Part shown: piece by piece, positions 36,397 to 45,290 of the stretch
Layout: each line of letters opens with the position of its first letter
Position numbering within the stretch: the stretch's first letter is position 1
Origin: CBDCYN01 sp965224205
GTDB taxonomy: Bacteria > Planctomycetota > Phycisphaerae > Phycisphaerales > Phycisphaeraceae
NCBI GenBank assembly: GCA_965224205.1
Contig: CBDCYN010000003.1
Span: 1 to 64,000 of the forward strand
Length of the DNA stretch: 64,000 bases
Direction of reading: 5' to 3'
Translations under genes and position numbers: made by a program
Notes under the pieces: generated by a model
The model's database searches: none
Told to the model about the DNA's origin: nothing
Seen by the model: the letters and a program-made list of their open reading frames with translations, nothing else

Positions 36397-37947
36397 ATGG
36401 TTACAAGGATGTTCTTGATCGCGATCCCCGCGTTGTGGGTCGCGATCGCGGTTCGGGTTCAGGCCCAACCGGTCGCAGTAGGTTCGGGTGATCACACCGC
36501 GAAGTTGATTGTCAATTTTTTTCAGGGCCCAGAATTCGAATTTAACGTTTCGTTTGAAGATGGCGGTGCGTTTAATGGGATCGACCTTCTTAAAACGGTT
36601 CGTGACGCGGATATCGGGTTCGATTTTCACACCCAACCTTTCGGTTCATTGGGCGGGTTTGTGGACGAGATCCGATTCGACACCCACGTCAACGAAGGCG
36701 AAGGCCTCGCCGGCTATGACTGGTGGCGTTACTGGTGGCGGGAATCGGTGACCGACGATTGGACGTATTCCCCCGAGGGGGCAACCAGCAGGACGATCCA
36801 AGACGGCTACCAAGACGCATGGGTCTTCGGTCGCCCGGGTCGGCCGATTGTTCCCCCTCCCGCCTTTGGGTCCAGCCAGCCGTTGTTCTTCGCCGCCCAC
36901 CCCATCAAAGAGTACAACTACCCCAGCCAATCCACCGGGGCTTCCAACGATCCCATGGCGGTTTTGGGCGAACCGACGCGGTGGTTCCGCGTAAGCTCGG
37001 ATAAGGTTTTCGCCGCATCGATGGTCAAGGCGCCGTTCGGCAGAGACCTCAACGGCAAGCCCGCCACGACCCGTGTGAAGATGCTCGAAGACGGCTACCC
37101 CACCCCGGCTCAGGTGATCACCGTCGCGTTCGATCAACCGGTCGAGGATGACCCGCTCAATCCATACGGGGTCGACCTGATCGTCTACGGCAACGCCAAG
37201 TTTAAAGCCGACCGGCCGATCCAGACCGACACCGACATGGATCAGGCGTTGATCACCGACGCCACCGTCCAGGCCCCCCCGGTTTCCGTGAGTGTCAGCC
37301 CCGATGGGCTGGATTGGTATACATACGGCCCCGAGACGTTTGATGAGGGTTATTTCCCGACCCAAGCGTTCGAGTGGGACTCGGACACGGATACATGGGG
37401 CCAGCCGCTCGACTTCAGCAAGGCGGTGGACCCGGCCCTAACCGCCGATGACTTTGAAGGCATGACCGTGTCGCAGGCGATCGGTTTATACAAAGGCGGC
37501 GGGGGCGGTAAGGGTTTGGATCTTGCCGAATCAGGGTTTGATGAGATCCGGTTTATCCGGGTTGAGGCGACCGGGGACGTCGGCCAATATGGCGTGATCG
37601 ACGGTTTCGCCGACGCAGCGCCCGTGCTCGCTGGTGATGCGAACTTCGATGGCGCGGTGGGTTTCACAGACTTTATCATCTTCCAGGGTCACTACGGCCT
37701 ACCGGGTGATCTACAGGACGGTGATTTTAACGGAGATGGGGTGGTGGGTTTTTTAGACTTCATCATCCTTCAGGGTCAGTTGGGCATAAACTCGCTATCC
37801 GCTCAGCAGCTGAGCGTGGTGGAGAGCTTTGTGGCGTCGTTAAGCAGTGCTAGCCCGCCCCTGCCCGAGCCGGTTTCGGCCACCCTCTGGTTGGCAGGGG
37901 TCGGGATGACGTTGTCGCGGCGGCGCCTACCCCTTGGGGCACGATGA
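36397..37947 (+). CDS. PEP-CTERM cell-surface protein with dockerin-like repeat
   Basis: AGGGAGG (36384-36390) places the start at ATG 36397. The 516-residue protein has a signal peptide (FLIAIPALWVAIAVRVQAQ), a large domain shared with the next gene (DPMAVLGEP, ITVAFDQPVEDDPLNPYGVDLIVYGNA, FPTQAFEWD), a dockerin-type calcium-binding pair (GDANFDGAVGFTDFIIFQG and GDFNGDGVVGFLDFIILQG) and a PEP-CTERM end (PEPVSATLWLAGVGMTLSRRRL). It should be exported, sorted by an exosortase and possibly joined to a cohesin-bearing partner. Substrate unknown. Confidence 0.85.
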   Translation: MVTRMFLIAIPALWVAIAVRVQAQPVAVGSGDHTAKLIVNFFQGPEFEFNVSFEDGGAFNGIDLLKTVRDADIGFDFHTQPFGSLGGFVDEIRFDTHVNEGEGLAGYDWWRYWWRESVTDDWTYSPEGATSRTIQDGYQDAWVFGRPGRPIVPPPAFGSSQPLFFAAHPIKEYNYPSQSTGASNDPMAVLGEPTRWFRVSSDKVFAASMVKAPFGRDLNGKPATTRVKMLEDGYPTPAQVITVAFDQPVEDDPLNPYGVDLIVYGNAKFKADRPIQTDTDMDQALITDATVQAPPVSVSVSPDGLDWYTYGPETFDEGYFPTQAFEWDSDTDTWGQPLDFSKAVDPALTADDFEGMTVSQAIGLYKGGGGGKGLDLAESGFDEIRFIRVEATGDVGQYGVIDGFADAAPVLAGDANFDGAVGFTDFIIFQGHYGLPGDLQDGDFNGDGVVGFLDFIILQGQLGINSLSAQQLSVVESFVASLSSASPPLPEPVSATLWLAGVGMTLSRRRLPLGAR

Positions 37948-37962
37948 GGGTATAATGCCGTT

Positions 37963-38007
37963 GGTGTGCCAGGGTCAAGGGGCCCAGCCTCATGCCCCTG
38001 GCACACC
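37963..38007 (+). terminator. Strong hairpin after the dockerin protein gene
   Basis: GGTGTGCCAGGG (37963-37974) and CCCTGGCACACC (37996-38007) form a perfect 12-bp stem with a 21-base loop 16 bases after the stop codon. There is no T run, so factor-independent termination is uncertain; it may instead stabilise the mRNA 3' end. Confidence 0.5.
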
Positions 38008-38211
38008 TACCATGAACGTCCGCGTCAAAGCGCGAAAAGTGGTATCCGGCGACGCGCACGCGGGTCACGGCTCAGACGGCGTCATGACCTGTCTTCCTGC
38101 CTAGAAATCCTTGGATGATGACGCGGTCATTACACAGCGGCTCTGAGATCGAAAGGGCGAACTAAGATTTACGGCTTCGTTTCTATCCCCCCGCGATAGG
38201 AAGAGAAAATC

Positions 38212-39135
38212 ATGGAGATCAAGAAACGATGGCTGCTCTTATACGGTACGGTCACCGCCGTGGCCACCACCGCGTCGGGTTCACCGTTTGCTACGACTAT
38301 CGTGGAATCAATCGGGTACCCCAACACCCCGACTAATGTCAAACGCACGGACGACCCCAACGCGGTGCTGGGCAAACCGACGACCTGGTTTAACGATAAT
38401 TTTACCTTCTTCCCGCGTGTCGAGACGTTCGCCGCGTCGGTCGCCGCCCCCGCGTTTTATAGCGATCTCGACGGCAACCCGGTCGTGGCGACGGTAAATC
38501 CCGGTCAATCGATCACGGTCGCTTTCGACCACGAGGTCGAGGACCACCCCGACAATCCTTACGGCATCGACTTCATCGTCTTCGGCAACGCGTTCTTCAA
38601 AGGGTACGGCCAGGTAACCGCGATCACTGATATGGCCACCTACCCCATCGTCGGCACGTCGCCCCTCTCGGCGGAGGCGATCACCGTCGCAGTCAGCCCC
38701 GATGGGATCCATTGGCATACCTATGTAGACGGGCCTTTCGCCGACGCGCTGTTCCCGACCCAGGCCTTTGAATGGGACCGCGCCGCTGGCGACTGGGGCA
38801 AAGAGCTGAGCTTCACCACGCCCGTTGATCCTCAAATCGAATTAGAAGATTTTGTCGGTCTGTCCATGGCCGACGCGATCGATCTCTATGACGGTTCAGC
38901 TGGGGGAACCGGTTTTGACCTGGCGGATTCGGGATTTGATTCAATCCGCTATGTCCGGGTCACGGGCTTCGGTGGTGAGGTCGACGCGTTCGCTGACGTG
39001 GATCCACTTCAGCTCACCACCATCCCGCAGCCACGCTCTCTTGTTCTGGGGGTGTTCTTAGGGGCCGGGGCCTGTCTGATCTGCCGCTCGAAACGACCGG
39101 GTGAACGCTTGGCCGGCTTTGCTAAGTCGGTTTAG
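38212..39135 (+). CDS. PEP-CTERM surface protein, paralogue of the preceding gene
   Basis: AGGAAGA precedes ATG 38212. The 307-residue protein has a short leader and the same core as the upstream protein (TDDPNAVLGKPTTWF, ITVAFDHEVEDHPDNPYGIDFIVFGNAFF, VAVSPDGIHWHTY, FPTQAFEWDRA) without the dockerin, and ends IPQPRSLVLGVFLGAGACLICRSKR, a PEP-CTERM-like helix and basic tail in which PQP replaces PEP. The pair arose by duplication. Function unknown. Confidence 0.8.
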   Translation: MEIKKRWLLLYGTVTAVATTASGSPFATTIVESIGYPNTPTNVKRTDDPNAVLGKPTTWFNDNFTFFPRVETFAASVAAPAFYSDLDGNPVVATVNPGQSITVAFDHEVEDHPDNPYGIDFIVFGNAFFKGYGQVTAITDMATYPIVGTSPLSAEAITVAVSPDGIHWHTYVDGPFADALFPTQAFEWDRAAGDWGKELSFTTPVDPQIELEDFVGLSMADAIDLYDGSAGGTGFDLADSGFDSIRYVRVTGFGGEVDAFADVDPLQLTTIPQPRSLVLGVFLGAGACLICRSKRPGERLAGFAKSV

Positions 39136-39167
39136 GTTTAGGGATGCACCACGGTGGGGGCTGTGGC

Positions 39168-39194
39168 GCGGTGTTTTGATACGCGATGCGTATA
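39168..39194 (+). promoter_or_regulatory. Right half of the bipartite element, abutting the prepilin start
   Basis: Matches 27390-27416 in 26 of 27 bases (GCGGTGTTTT then ATACGCGATGCGTATA). It ends one base before ATG 39196. The left half and spacer of the element are not present here. Confidence 0.6.
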
Positions 39195-39195
39195 C

Positions 39196-39999
39196 ATGAA
39201 AGTTCAACCCTGCCATCGCCATGACGCGTTAAGTCGGTTAGGGATCGTGCCGGGACCGGCGCCTTACGGTTTTACGCTGATCGAGGTCATGGTGGTGGTG
39301 TCCGTCGTTTCCGTGCTGGTAGCGATCATGGTGCCGATGCTGGGAAAGGTTAAGGAGTCGGCCCGGTCGGTGCAGTGCCGCAGCAACCTGCGCCAGATGG
39401 GCTTGATGGCCGCTGTGTACGTCGAGGACCACAAGGGCAGCTACCCGGTCGCCCAGAGGAATGACCCGACCATCCCCGCGAAGGTCTCTTGGGAGATCAC
39501 GACGTTGGATCCCGGGGGGACGCCGACCTACATCCCCGGCGAGCTGTGGAGTGGTCAAGGAACCATCGAGATCCAGCAGTGCCCGTCCTTCGACGGCCCC
39601 GACAATTGGACCGACGCGCCGTACAGCGGGTACAACTACAACACCAGCTATATCGGGCACGGGCAGGGCGAAGATATCGAAGAACCCGCCAAGGTGTCAC
39701 ACATCCGCAACCCCAGCCAGACCGTCTTGTTCGGCGATGGGGGTTACTCGGGAGGCGCTAACAAGTTCATGCGTTCGCCCCTATACGCCCCCGGAGATGC
39801 GGGCGTTTTCTCCACCGGACGCTACGCCGGCACACAGGCCTTTCGGCACGCCGGCCACACCAACGCCGCGTTCTGCGACGGCCACGCCGATAGCTTCAAC
39901 AACCGGCACACCAATATCGACCCCGCGAGTGAAGCCTCGAGCATCGCCCCCGGCACCGGCTTCCTCTCTCCGGACAACAGCCTGTACGACCTGGATTGA
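39196..39999 (+). CDS. Type IV pilin-like / type II secretion pseudopilin (H-x9-DG type)
   Basis: The 267-residue product contains the prepilin cleavage and methylation site APYGFTLIEVMVVVSVVSVLVAIMV after a leader of about 30 residues, longer than usual, and the planctomycete H-x9-DG motif RHAGHTNAAFCDGHAD near the C-terminus. These secreted pseudopilins are abundant in Planctomycetes and are thought to sit in type II/IV pilus machinery. Start at ATG 39196 is chosen; an upstream in-frame start at 39154 would run through the repeat element. Confidence 0.85.
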   Translation: MKVQPCHRHDALSRLGIVPGPAPYGFTLIEVMVVVSVVSVLVAIMVPMLGKVKESARSVQCRSNLRQMGLMAAVYVEDHKGSYPVAQRNDPTIPAKVSWEITTLDPGGTPTYIPGELWSGQGTIEIQQCPSFDGPDNWTDAPYSGYNYNTSYIGHGQGEDIEEPAKVSHIRNPSQTVLFGDGGYSGGANKFMRSPLYAPGDAGVFSTGRYAGTQAFRHAGHTNAAFCDGHADSFNNRHTNIDPASEASSIAPGTGFLSPDNSLYDLD

Positions 40000-40072
40000 A
40001 CCCCGTTCCCCCTCAGTGTGCCGAGGTCCGTGGCCGCGTTGATCGAAATGACAATCTGCTACAATCCCGCTC

Positions 40073-41062
40073 ATGACGCAATCATCCAACGGTGTCGAAA
40101 AAGTGACGATCATCGGATCGGGGCCGGCCGGGTGGACCGCGGCGATCTACGCCGCCCGGGCCAACCTCCAACCGCTGGTCTTTGAGGGGCTGCCCAAACA
40201 GACCCCCAGCCTCCAGCTGCCGGGCGGCCAGCTGATGCTCACGACCGAGGTGGAAAACTACCCCGGGTTCCCCGAAGGCGTGACCGGGCCGCAGATGATG
40301 GAGCAGTTCAAGCAGCAGGCCCAGCGGTTCGAGACCCGCATTGAGACCCAGGACATCACCCGGTGCGACTTTTCTAAGAAACCGATCGAGCTGCACACCT
40401 CTTCTGATCAGGTGATCTCTACCCACAGCGTGATCATCGCCACCGGGGCCAGCGCCAATTGGCTGGGCCTCGACAACGAGCAGCGCCTGGCTCGCTCGGG
40501 CGGCGGGGTCAGCGCCTGTGCGGTATGCGACGGGGCGTTGCCTGCCTTCCGAGACCAGCCCCTGGCCGTCGTCGGTGGGGGGGATACCGCGATGGAAGAA
40601 GCCAGCTACCTCACAAAATTCGCCTCGAAGGTGTACATCATCCACCGACGCGACGAGTTCCGTGCCAGCAAGATCATGCAGAAGCGCGTCCTGGATAGCC
40701 CCAAGGCTCAGGTCATCTGGGACACGGTGGTCACCGATGTGCTCGGCGACGAGAAGATTACCGGTGTAAAGCTCCGCAACGTCAAAACCGATGAAGAAAC
40801 CGACCTTGACGTCAAGGGTCTATTTATCGCGATCGGCCACACGCCCAACACCGGCTTCCTGGCCGATAGCGGGTTGGACCTCGACGATCAAGGTTACATC
40901 ACGCTCAAGGATGGGTTCCGATCGATGACCAACCTCGACGGGGTCTTCGCGGCGGGGGATGTGTCGGATTCGGTCTATCGGCAGGCGGTCACCGCCGCGG
41001 GGATGGGCTGCAAGGCGGCGATCGATGCCGAACGGTGGCTGGCCGAACAGGAGATCGAGTAA
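40073..41062 (+). CDS. trxB: Thioredoxin reductase
   Basis: The 329-residue flavoprotein reduces thioredoxin with NADPH. Motifs: FAD-binding GSGPAGWTAAIYAARANL, redox-active CAVCDG near residue 149, NADPH-binding GGGDTAMEEA, and GVFAAGDVSD. Length and order are standard. It starts a run of same-strand genes with the two metallophosphoesterases. Confidence 0.95.
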   Translation: MTQSSNGVEKVTIIGSGPAGWTAAIYAARANLQPLVFEGLPKQTPSLQLPGGQLMLTTEVENYPGFPEGVTGPQMMEQFKQQAQRFETRIETQDITRCDFSKKPIELHTSSDQVISTHSVIIATGASANWLGLDNEQRLARSGGGVSACAVCDGALPAFRDQPLAVVGGGDTAMEEASYLTKFASKVYIIHRRDEFRASKIMQKRVLDSPKAQVIWDTVVTDVLGDEKITGVKLRNVKTDEETDLDVKGLFIAIGHTPNTGFLADSGLDLDDQGYITLKDGFRSMTNLDGVFAAGDVSDSVYRQAVTAAGMGCKAAIDAERWLAEQEIE

Positions 41063-41093
41063 GACCTTTAGCTAATCGAAAGATCACCGGCCC

Positions 41094-41849
41094 ATGCCCT
41101 CGGCGATTATCTCTGATGTCCACAGCAACCTCGAAGCCCTCCAAGCGGTGCTTAAGGACATCGATCGCCGCGGGATCAAACGCATCTTGTGCCTGGGCGA
41201 TATCGTGGGATACGGCCCCAACCCGTGTGAATGTCTCGACCTGGTGATGAAGCGGTGTCAGTGGTCGCTGATGGGCAACCACGACTTTTCGGTGTTGTAC
41301 GAGCCTACCCATTTCAATATCAGCGCCGAGGCCTCGTCGTATTGGACGCGGGATACCCTCTCGCACGAACACGATGCGCAGCGGCGGAAAGAGCGTTGGA
41401 AGTACCTGGGCAACCTGAAGATCCGTCACCAATACGACGGCGCGACCTGGGTCCACGCCTCGCCACGCAGACCGATCAACGAGTATATCTTCCCGGACGA
41501 CGTGATCACGTCGCCGACGAAGCTTAGTCAGATCTTCGATCGGATCGACAAACGGTGCTTCGTGGGGCACACCCACGTGACCGGCGTGTTCACCGATGAG
41601 CCCGACTTCTACCCCCCCAAGGAATTGGGCTGGGTGTACCGGTTTTCTAAAGGCGAGAAGTGTGTCATCAACCCCGGGTCGGTGGGTCAGCCCCGTGACC
41701 GAGATCCCCGCACCAGCTACGCGATCGTTCACGACGACCGGGTGGAGTTCGTCCGCCTCGAATACGACGTGCAGTTCACCGTCGAAAAAATCAAGGCCAT
41801 CCCCGACCTTAGCGATTTCCTCTGTCAACGGCTTCTCGAGGGCAGGTAA
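41094..41849 (+). CDS. Metallophosphoesterase, YfcE/PP2A-like
   Basis: The 251-residue protein has calcineurin-type metal ligands ISDVHSNLEAL, GDIVGYGPNP, GNHD, GHTHVTG and the family ending INPGSVGQPRDRDPRTSYAI. Such enzymes hydrolyse phosphodiester or diadenosine bonds; the substrate is unknown. It follows trxB after 31 bases. Confidence 0.88.
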   Translation: MPSAIISDVHSNLEALQAVLKDIDRRGIKRILCLGDIVGYGPNPCECLDLVMKRCQWSLMGNHDFSVLYEPTHFNISAEASSYWTRDTLSHEHDAQRRKERWKYLGNLKIRHQYDGATWVHASPRRPINEYIFPDDVITSPTKLSQIFDRIDKRCFVGHTHVTGVFTDEPDFYPPKELGWVYRFSKGEKCVINPGSVGQPRDRDPRTSYAIVHDDRVEFVRLEYDVQFTVEKIKAIPDLSDFLCQRLLEGR

Positions 41850-41909
41850 CCCCGCGGCCGGCTTGCCGAAACCTGATCGGATGTCTCAGCTATCTTTAGA
41901 AGCCGGATC

Positions 41910-42713
41910 TTGATCGAGCCCGTAACCCTATCCCTGCCACACCTGCCGCCCGGTCTCGAAGGCCTGACGATCGCGCACGTGAGCGATCTGCACATCCGCC
42001 GCAGACGCCCGCGGTTCCGCCGAGTCGCCGCATTGCTAGGGGATCTCGACGCGGATCTGTGTTTTTTTACCGGTGACTACATGAGCGTCCCCGGCGATGA
42101 GGCGGTCAGTTTATCGGTCATGGAGGAGATCCTCGACCGGATCCGCCCCCGGCTGGGCAGTTACGGCGTCTTCGGCAACCACGACTCGGCAGACCTCCGG
42201 CGACAGTTCGATCGGCTGCCCGTCCATTGGCTCAACAACAGCAGTGTCTGGTTAGACAGCCTGCCGGTACGGATCTTGGGCTTCCACTGTCAGAAGCATA
42301 TCTGGCCCGACTCGGTGGCGACGCTCAGCAGTCTTCACAAACACAGCGCCCAGCCGGTGAACTCGCAACCGGGCGATCGTCCTCACGTGGAAATCTTGTT
42401 ATGCCACTTCCCGACGTTTCTGCCCACCGCTGCGGATATGGGGATCGACCTGATGTTCAGCGGCCACACCCACGGTGGCCAGTGCCGCCTGCCGGGTCGG
42501 CGTGCGATCATCAACTCCACGGACCTGCCCGCCGACCTTAGCAGCGGCTTGCTACGGCATAAGGACACGGTTTGCGCCGTGACCCGCGGTCTAGGCGAGA
42601 CGCTGATCCCGATGCGGCTGTTCTGCCCCCCTCATCTGCCGGTTTACACCTTGTGTTGCGGACCGCTGCCCGGCCGGCGGACACCACACATCGAAAACGT
42701 CGTGCCGTGGTAG
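41910..42713 (+). CDS. Metallophosphoesterase, YkuE/LpxH-like
   Basis: TTG 41910 starts a 267-residue protein with HVSDLHIRRRRPRF, FFTGDYMS, GVFGNHDSADL and SGHTHGGQCRLPGRRA, the YkuE-type motif set. Such proteins act on membrane lipids or lipid A precursors. There is no leader peptide or anchor. It is a distant relative, not a duplicate, of the preceding enzyme. Confidence 0.85.
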   Translation: MIEPVTLSLPHLPPGLEGLTIAHVSDLHIRRRRPRFRRVAALLGDLDADLCFFTGDYMSVPGDEAVSLSVMEEILDRIRPRLGSYGVFGNHDSADLRRQFDRLPVHWLNNSSVWLDSLPVRILGFHCQKHIWPDSVATLSSLHKHSAQPVNSQPGDRPHVEILLCHFPTFLPTAADMGIDLMFSGHTHGGQCRLPGRRAIINSTDLPADLSSGLLRHKDTVCAVTRGLGETLIPMRLFCPPHLPVYTLCCGPLPGRRTPHIENVVPW

Positions 42714-42761
42714 GTCTGGAGGGGATCACGGGTCGGTATCTTCGGTACCGCGGCCCGTGGC

Positions 42762-43982
42762 TTACCCCGCGATCTGGTCGAGCGCGTCGAGCAGGGTATC
42801 AAGTTCTTCGTCGGTGTTGAAGGGACCGGGGCTGATCCGCACGGTCCCCGACGGGAACGTCCCGATCTGACGGTGACAATACGGCGCGCAGTGCAGGCCG
42901 GGCCGGACCGCGATCTCGAAGCTATCATCAAGGATCGACCCAGCGTCCGGGGCTTCATACCCCTCGATATTCAGGCTCACGGTCCCGACCTGTTTCCGAG
43001 GGTCTCCGCTGCCGTAAAGGGTAAAACGCCGGTCACGGTCAAAACGCTGAAGGACCTTTGCCACCATCGCCTGCTCATGTTCAAGGATGTTCTCGATCCC
43101 TCGTTCGAGGACATCGTCCACCCCCGCACTCAACCCGGCGATGCCCACGGTATTGGGCGTGCCGCCTTCGAGATAGTAGGGGTAGATCGTCGGCTGGGTC
43201 GGCGTGGACGAATCCCCTCCCGTACCACCCTCACGCCAAGCCATCAGGCGGGGCGATCCCGCGTCGGATGAACGTTGGTCCCCAGAAGCGGTGATCTCCG
43301 CGGGTTCCGGGCAGCGATCCCCGACGTAAAGCCCGCCGGTGCCTGTTGGGCCCAGCAGAGATTTGTGGCCGGGAAACGCCAGCAGGTCGACATGCATAGC
43401 CTGGATCGAAACCGGCACGACCCCGACGGTCTGAGCCGCGTCGAGGCAGAACAGAACCTCATGCTCGCGAGCGATCGCCCCGATCGAAGCCGCGTCCTGG
43501 ATCGTGCCCAGCACGTTGGAAGCGTGGGTGACCACGATCAGCCGCGTGCGGGTGGTGATCGCTTTGCGGATATCTTCGGGGTCGATCCACCCCTGTGTGT
43601 CACACGGCACGCGTGTCAGCTCGATCCCCCCAGCGTCGGCCATCGCCTGTAGCGGCCTGCTAACCGAGTTGTGCTCAAGCACGGTGGTGATTACATGGGA
43701 GGGTGTCCCCGACCCGGGGCTCAGAACACCCTTGATCGCCATGTTCAGGGCATCGGTGCAGTTGAGGGTAAAGACCATGCGGTTGTGGTCTGTACCCTCG
43801 AACAGGCGGGTCAGCTTCAGCCTCGTGTCATCGAGCATCTGCTCGGCCGCCACAGCCATCCGGTGACCCGCCCGCCCGGGGTTGGCCGCGTCCTCGGCGA
43901 GGAACCGGGTCATCGCCTCGGCCACCCCCGGAGCTTTGGGGAAACTCGTCGCTGCGTTATCAAAGTAGATCACAAAGGCCAT
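42762..43982 (-). CDS. Cysteine desulfurase-like PLP enzyme (EF2568 family)
   Basis: The 406-residue protein starts at ATG 43982 (MAFVIYFDNAATSFPKAP; a tandem ATG adds one residue). It shows the class V aminotransferase fold with PLP Lys in FPGHKSLLGPTG, EHNSVSRPL, GGTPNTVGIAGL and a Cys-containing loop RPGLHCAPYCHR where desulfurases have their active Cys. A 25-residue insertion (about ITASGDQRSSDAG) sits before the MAWREGGTGGDS motif. It could mobilise sulfur from cysteine for Fe-S or tRNA; specificity is not certain. Confidence 0.85.
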   Translation of the reverse strand: MAFVIYFDNAATSFPKAPGVAEAMTRFLAEDAANPGRAGHRMAVAAEQMLDDTRLKLTRLFEGTDHNRMVFTLNCTDALNMAIKGVLSPGSGTPSHVITTVLEHNSVSRPLQAMADAGGIELTRVPCDTQGWIDPEDIRKAITTRTRLIVVTHASNVLGTIQDAASIGAIAREHEVLFCLDAAQTVGVVPVSIQAMHVDLLAFPGHKSLLGPTGTGGLYVGDRCPEPAEITASGDQRSSDAGSPRLMAWREGGTGGDSSTPTQPTIYPYYLEGGTPNTVGIAGLSAGVDDVLERGIENILEHEQAMVAKVLQRFDRDRRFTLYGSGDPRKQVGTVSLNIEGYEAPDAGSILDDSFEIAVRPGLHCAPYCHRQIGTFPSGTVRISPGPFNTDEELDTLLDALDQIAG

Positions 43983-44144
43983 CATACACGAACCCGATTC
44001 GGCACGGCATAAAGCGCTGACACCGATGGCATGTCTTACACGTATCCAGATTAATCCGTGCGTGGTCACAGACAGCCGCGACCGTGAGAGGGTGGTCTAT
44101 TCTCCGGTTTGTGTCACACATAAATTTTTCTGTTGTATCTGTCA

Positions 44145-44280
44145 TTAGAACGTGTGTGAGACGCAGACAGATCTGATAGGGGGTGCCACTGGCTGCGAGT
44201 CAGCCAGTGTTTTTAACGAGCGGTAACCACACCGGGCAGGCCAGCCGTCTGTGGCACACCCCTGCTCACACACGTTCTAA
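44145..44280. repeat. MITE-like palindromic element, copy 2
   Basis: Perfect 16-bp inverted ends TTAGAACGTGTGTGAG (44145-44160) and CTCACACACGTTCTAA (44265-44280) enclose a CACTGGCTG-CGAGT-CAGCCAGTG hairpin followed by TTTTTAAC, and the arms GGGTGCCAC/GTGGCACACC can pair too. Same layout as 31253-31372. It lies between two minus-strand genes. Confidence 0.8.
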
Positions 44281-44290
44281 ACCCCGCCGG

Positions 44291-45169
44291 TTACCCTCCC
44301 TCCAGGCATCGGATCACGTAAACCAGTCCCGAATTAGCCGCGTTGAAACCCGCGTGCAGCAGGATCCCCGGCCAGAGGCTGCCGGTGTATTCATACAGCC
44401 AGCCAAGAAACACCCCTAGCACCCACAGGCCCGGCAGCACCTGCCACGGCACCCCCGCGTGGATGATCGTGAACACAAACGCCGAGGCCAGCACCACCAC
44501 CCACCGCCGCGACCGGCCCAGCGTTTGAAGCAGCGAGGTCTGGAAAAGACCCCTGTAAATCAGCTCTTCGAGCAGCGGCGCCACCACCACCGCCGACACC
44601 ATAAAACCCGCGACCACTCGCGGCGAACGCGCCTGCGCCAACGCCCGAAGCAGGTCGTGGCCATACTGCGGCGACGGGACCCGGTACCACTCCGTTACCA
44701 CATGGATCCAGATCCCCAACCCCATCACCATCGGCAACACCGCCACCAACGCGACCGCCGCGTACTTGACGTCACGGCCAGGCCGGCTTGGTACCAGGCC
44801 CACAGCCCACAACCCCTTGGGCGAACGCGACGCTTGATAGAGGAAAAAGATCGCCACCGGCAGCTGCGTCAAGGCCTGTCCCAGCAGTGCCCGCTGGACT
44901 TCTCGCGATGGGATCAGCGCGCCGTCCCCAGAGTCCTCCGACCCCAACCACCCCAGGAAGAAGAAGATCTGCGAAGCCGCCACCATCCCCAACAACAAGA
45001 TGGCGATCCCCAGCCACAGATCCGCCAATCCTATCTTGACCGGCCGGGTCGGGCAGCCTTCGAACACCTCGCGACCGAGATACCCTCGCCGAAGCAGGGC
45101 CACGAAAGCCAGCACGCCCCCAAGCGAGATCACGAGTTGGATATCTAAGACAAACGGGGTCAAAGCCAT
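44291..45169 (-). CDS. CPBP (CAAX protease-like) intramembrane metalloprotease
   Basis: The 292-residue protein has about eight membrane helices and the Abi/CPBP motifs LLEELIYRGLFQ (EExxxR), FTIIHAG and HAGFNAANS (metal His). The family cleaves prenylated or other membrane proteins or acts in self-immunity. The palindromic element lies 10 bases after its stop, overlapping its likely terminator. Confidence 0.88.
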   Translation of the reverse strand: MALTPFVLDIQLVISLGGVLAFVALLRRGYLGREVFEGCPTRPVKIGLADLWLGIAILLLGMVAASQIFFFLGWLGSEDSGDGALIPSREVQRALLGQALTQLPVAIFFLYQASRSPKGLWAVGLVPSRPGRDVKYAAVALVAVLPMVMGLGIWIHVVTEWYRVPSPQYGHDLLRALAQARSPRVVAGFMVSAVVVAPLLEELIYRGLFQTSLLQTLGRSRRWVVVLASAFVFTIIHAGVPWQVLPGLWVLGVFLGWLYEYTGSLWPGILLHAGFNAANSGLVYVIRCLEGG

Positions 45170-45290
45170 CCTCGAGCGGTCAGCAGATCTCCCCCACGAC
45201 GCGAATATGAATCTACCAACGTTCCTGGTAAGCTACCGTGTTTAGGCCTAACTCGTGACCCTGCGCCCAGCCGCGCGACGGAGCGTCGGC

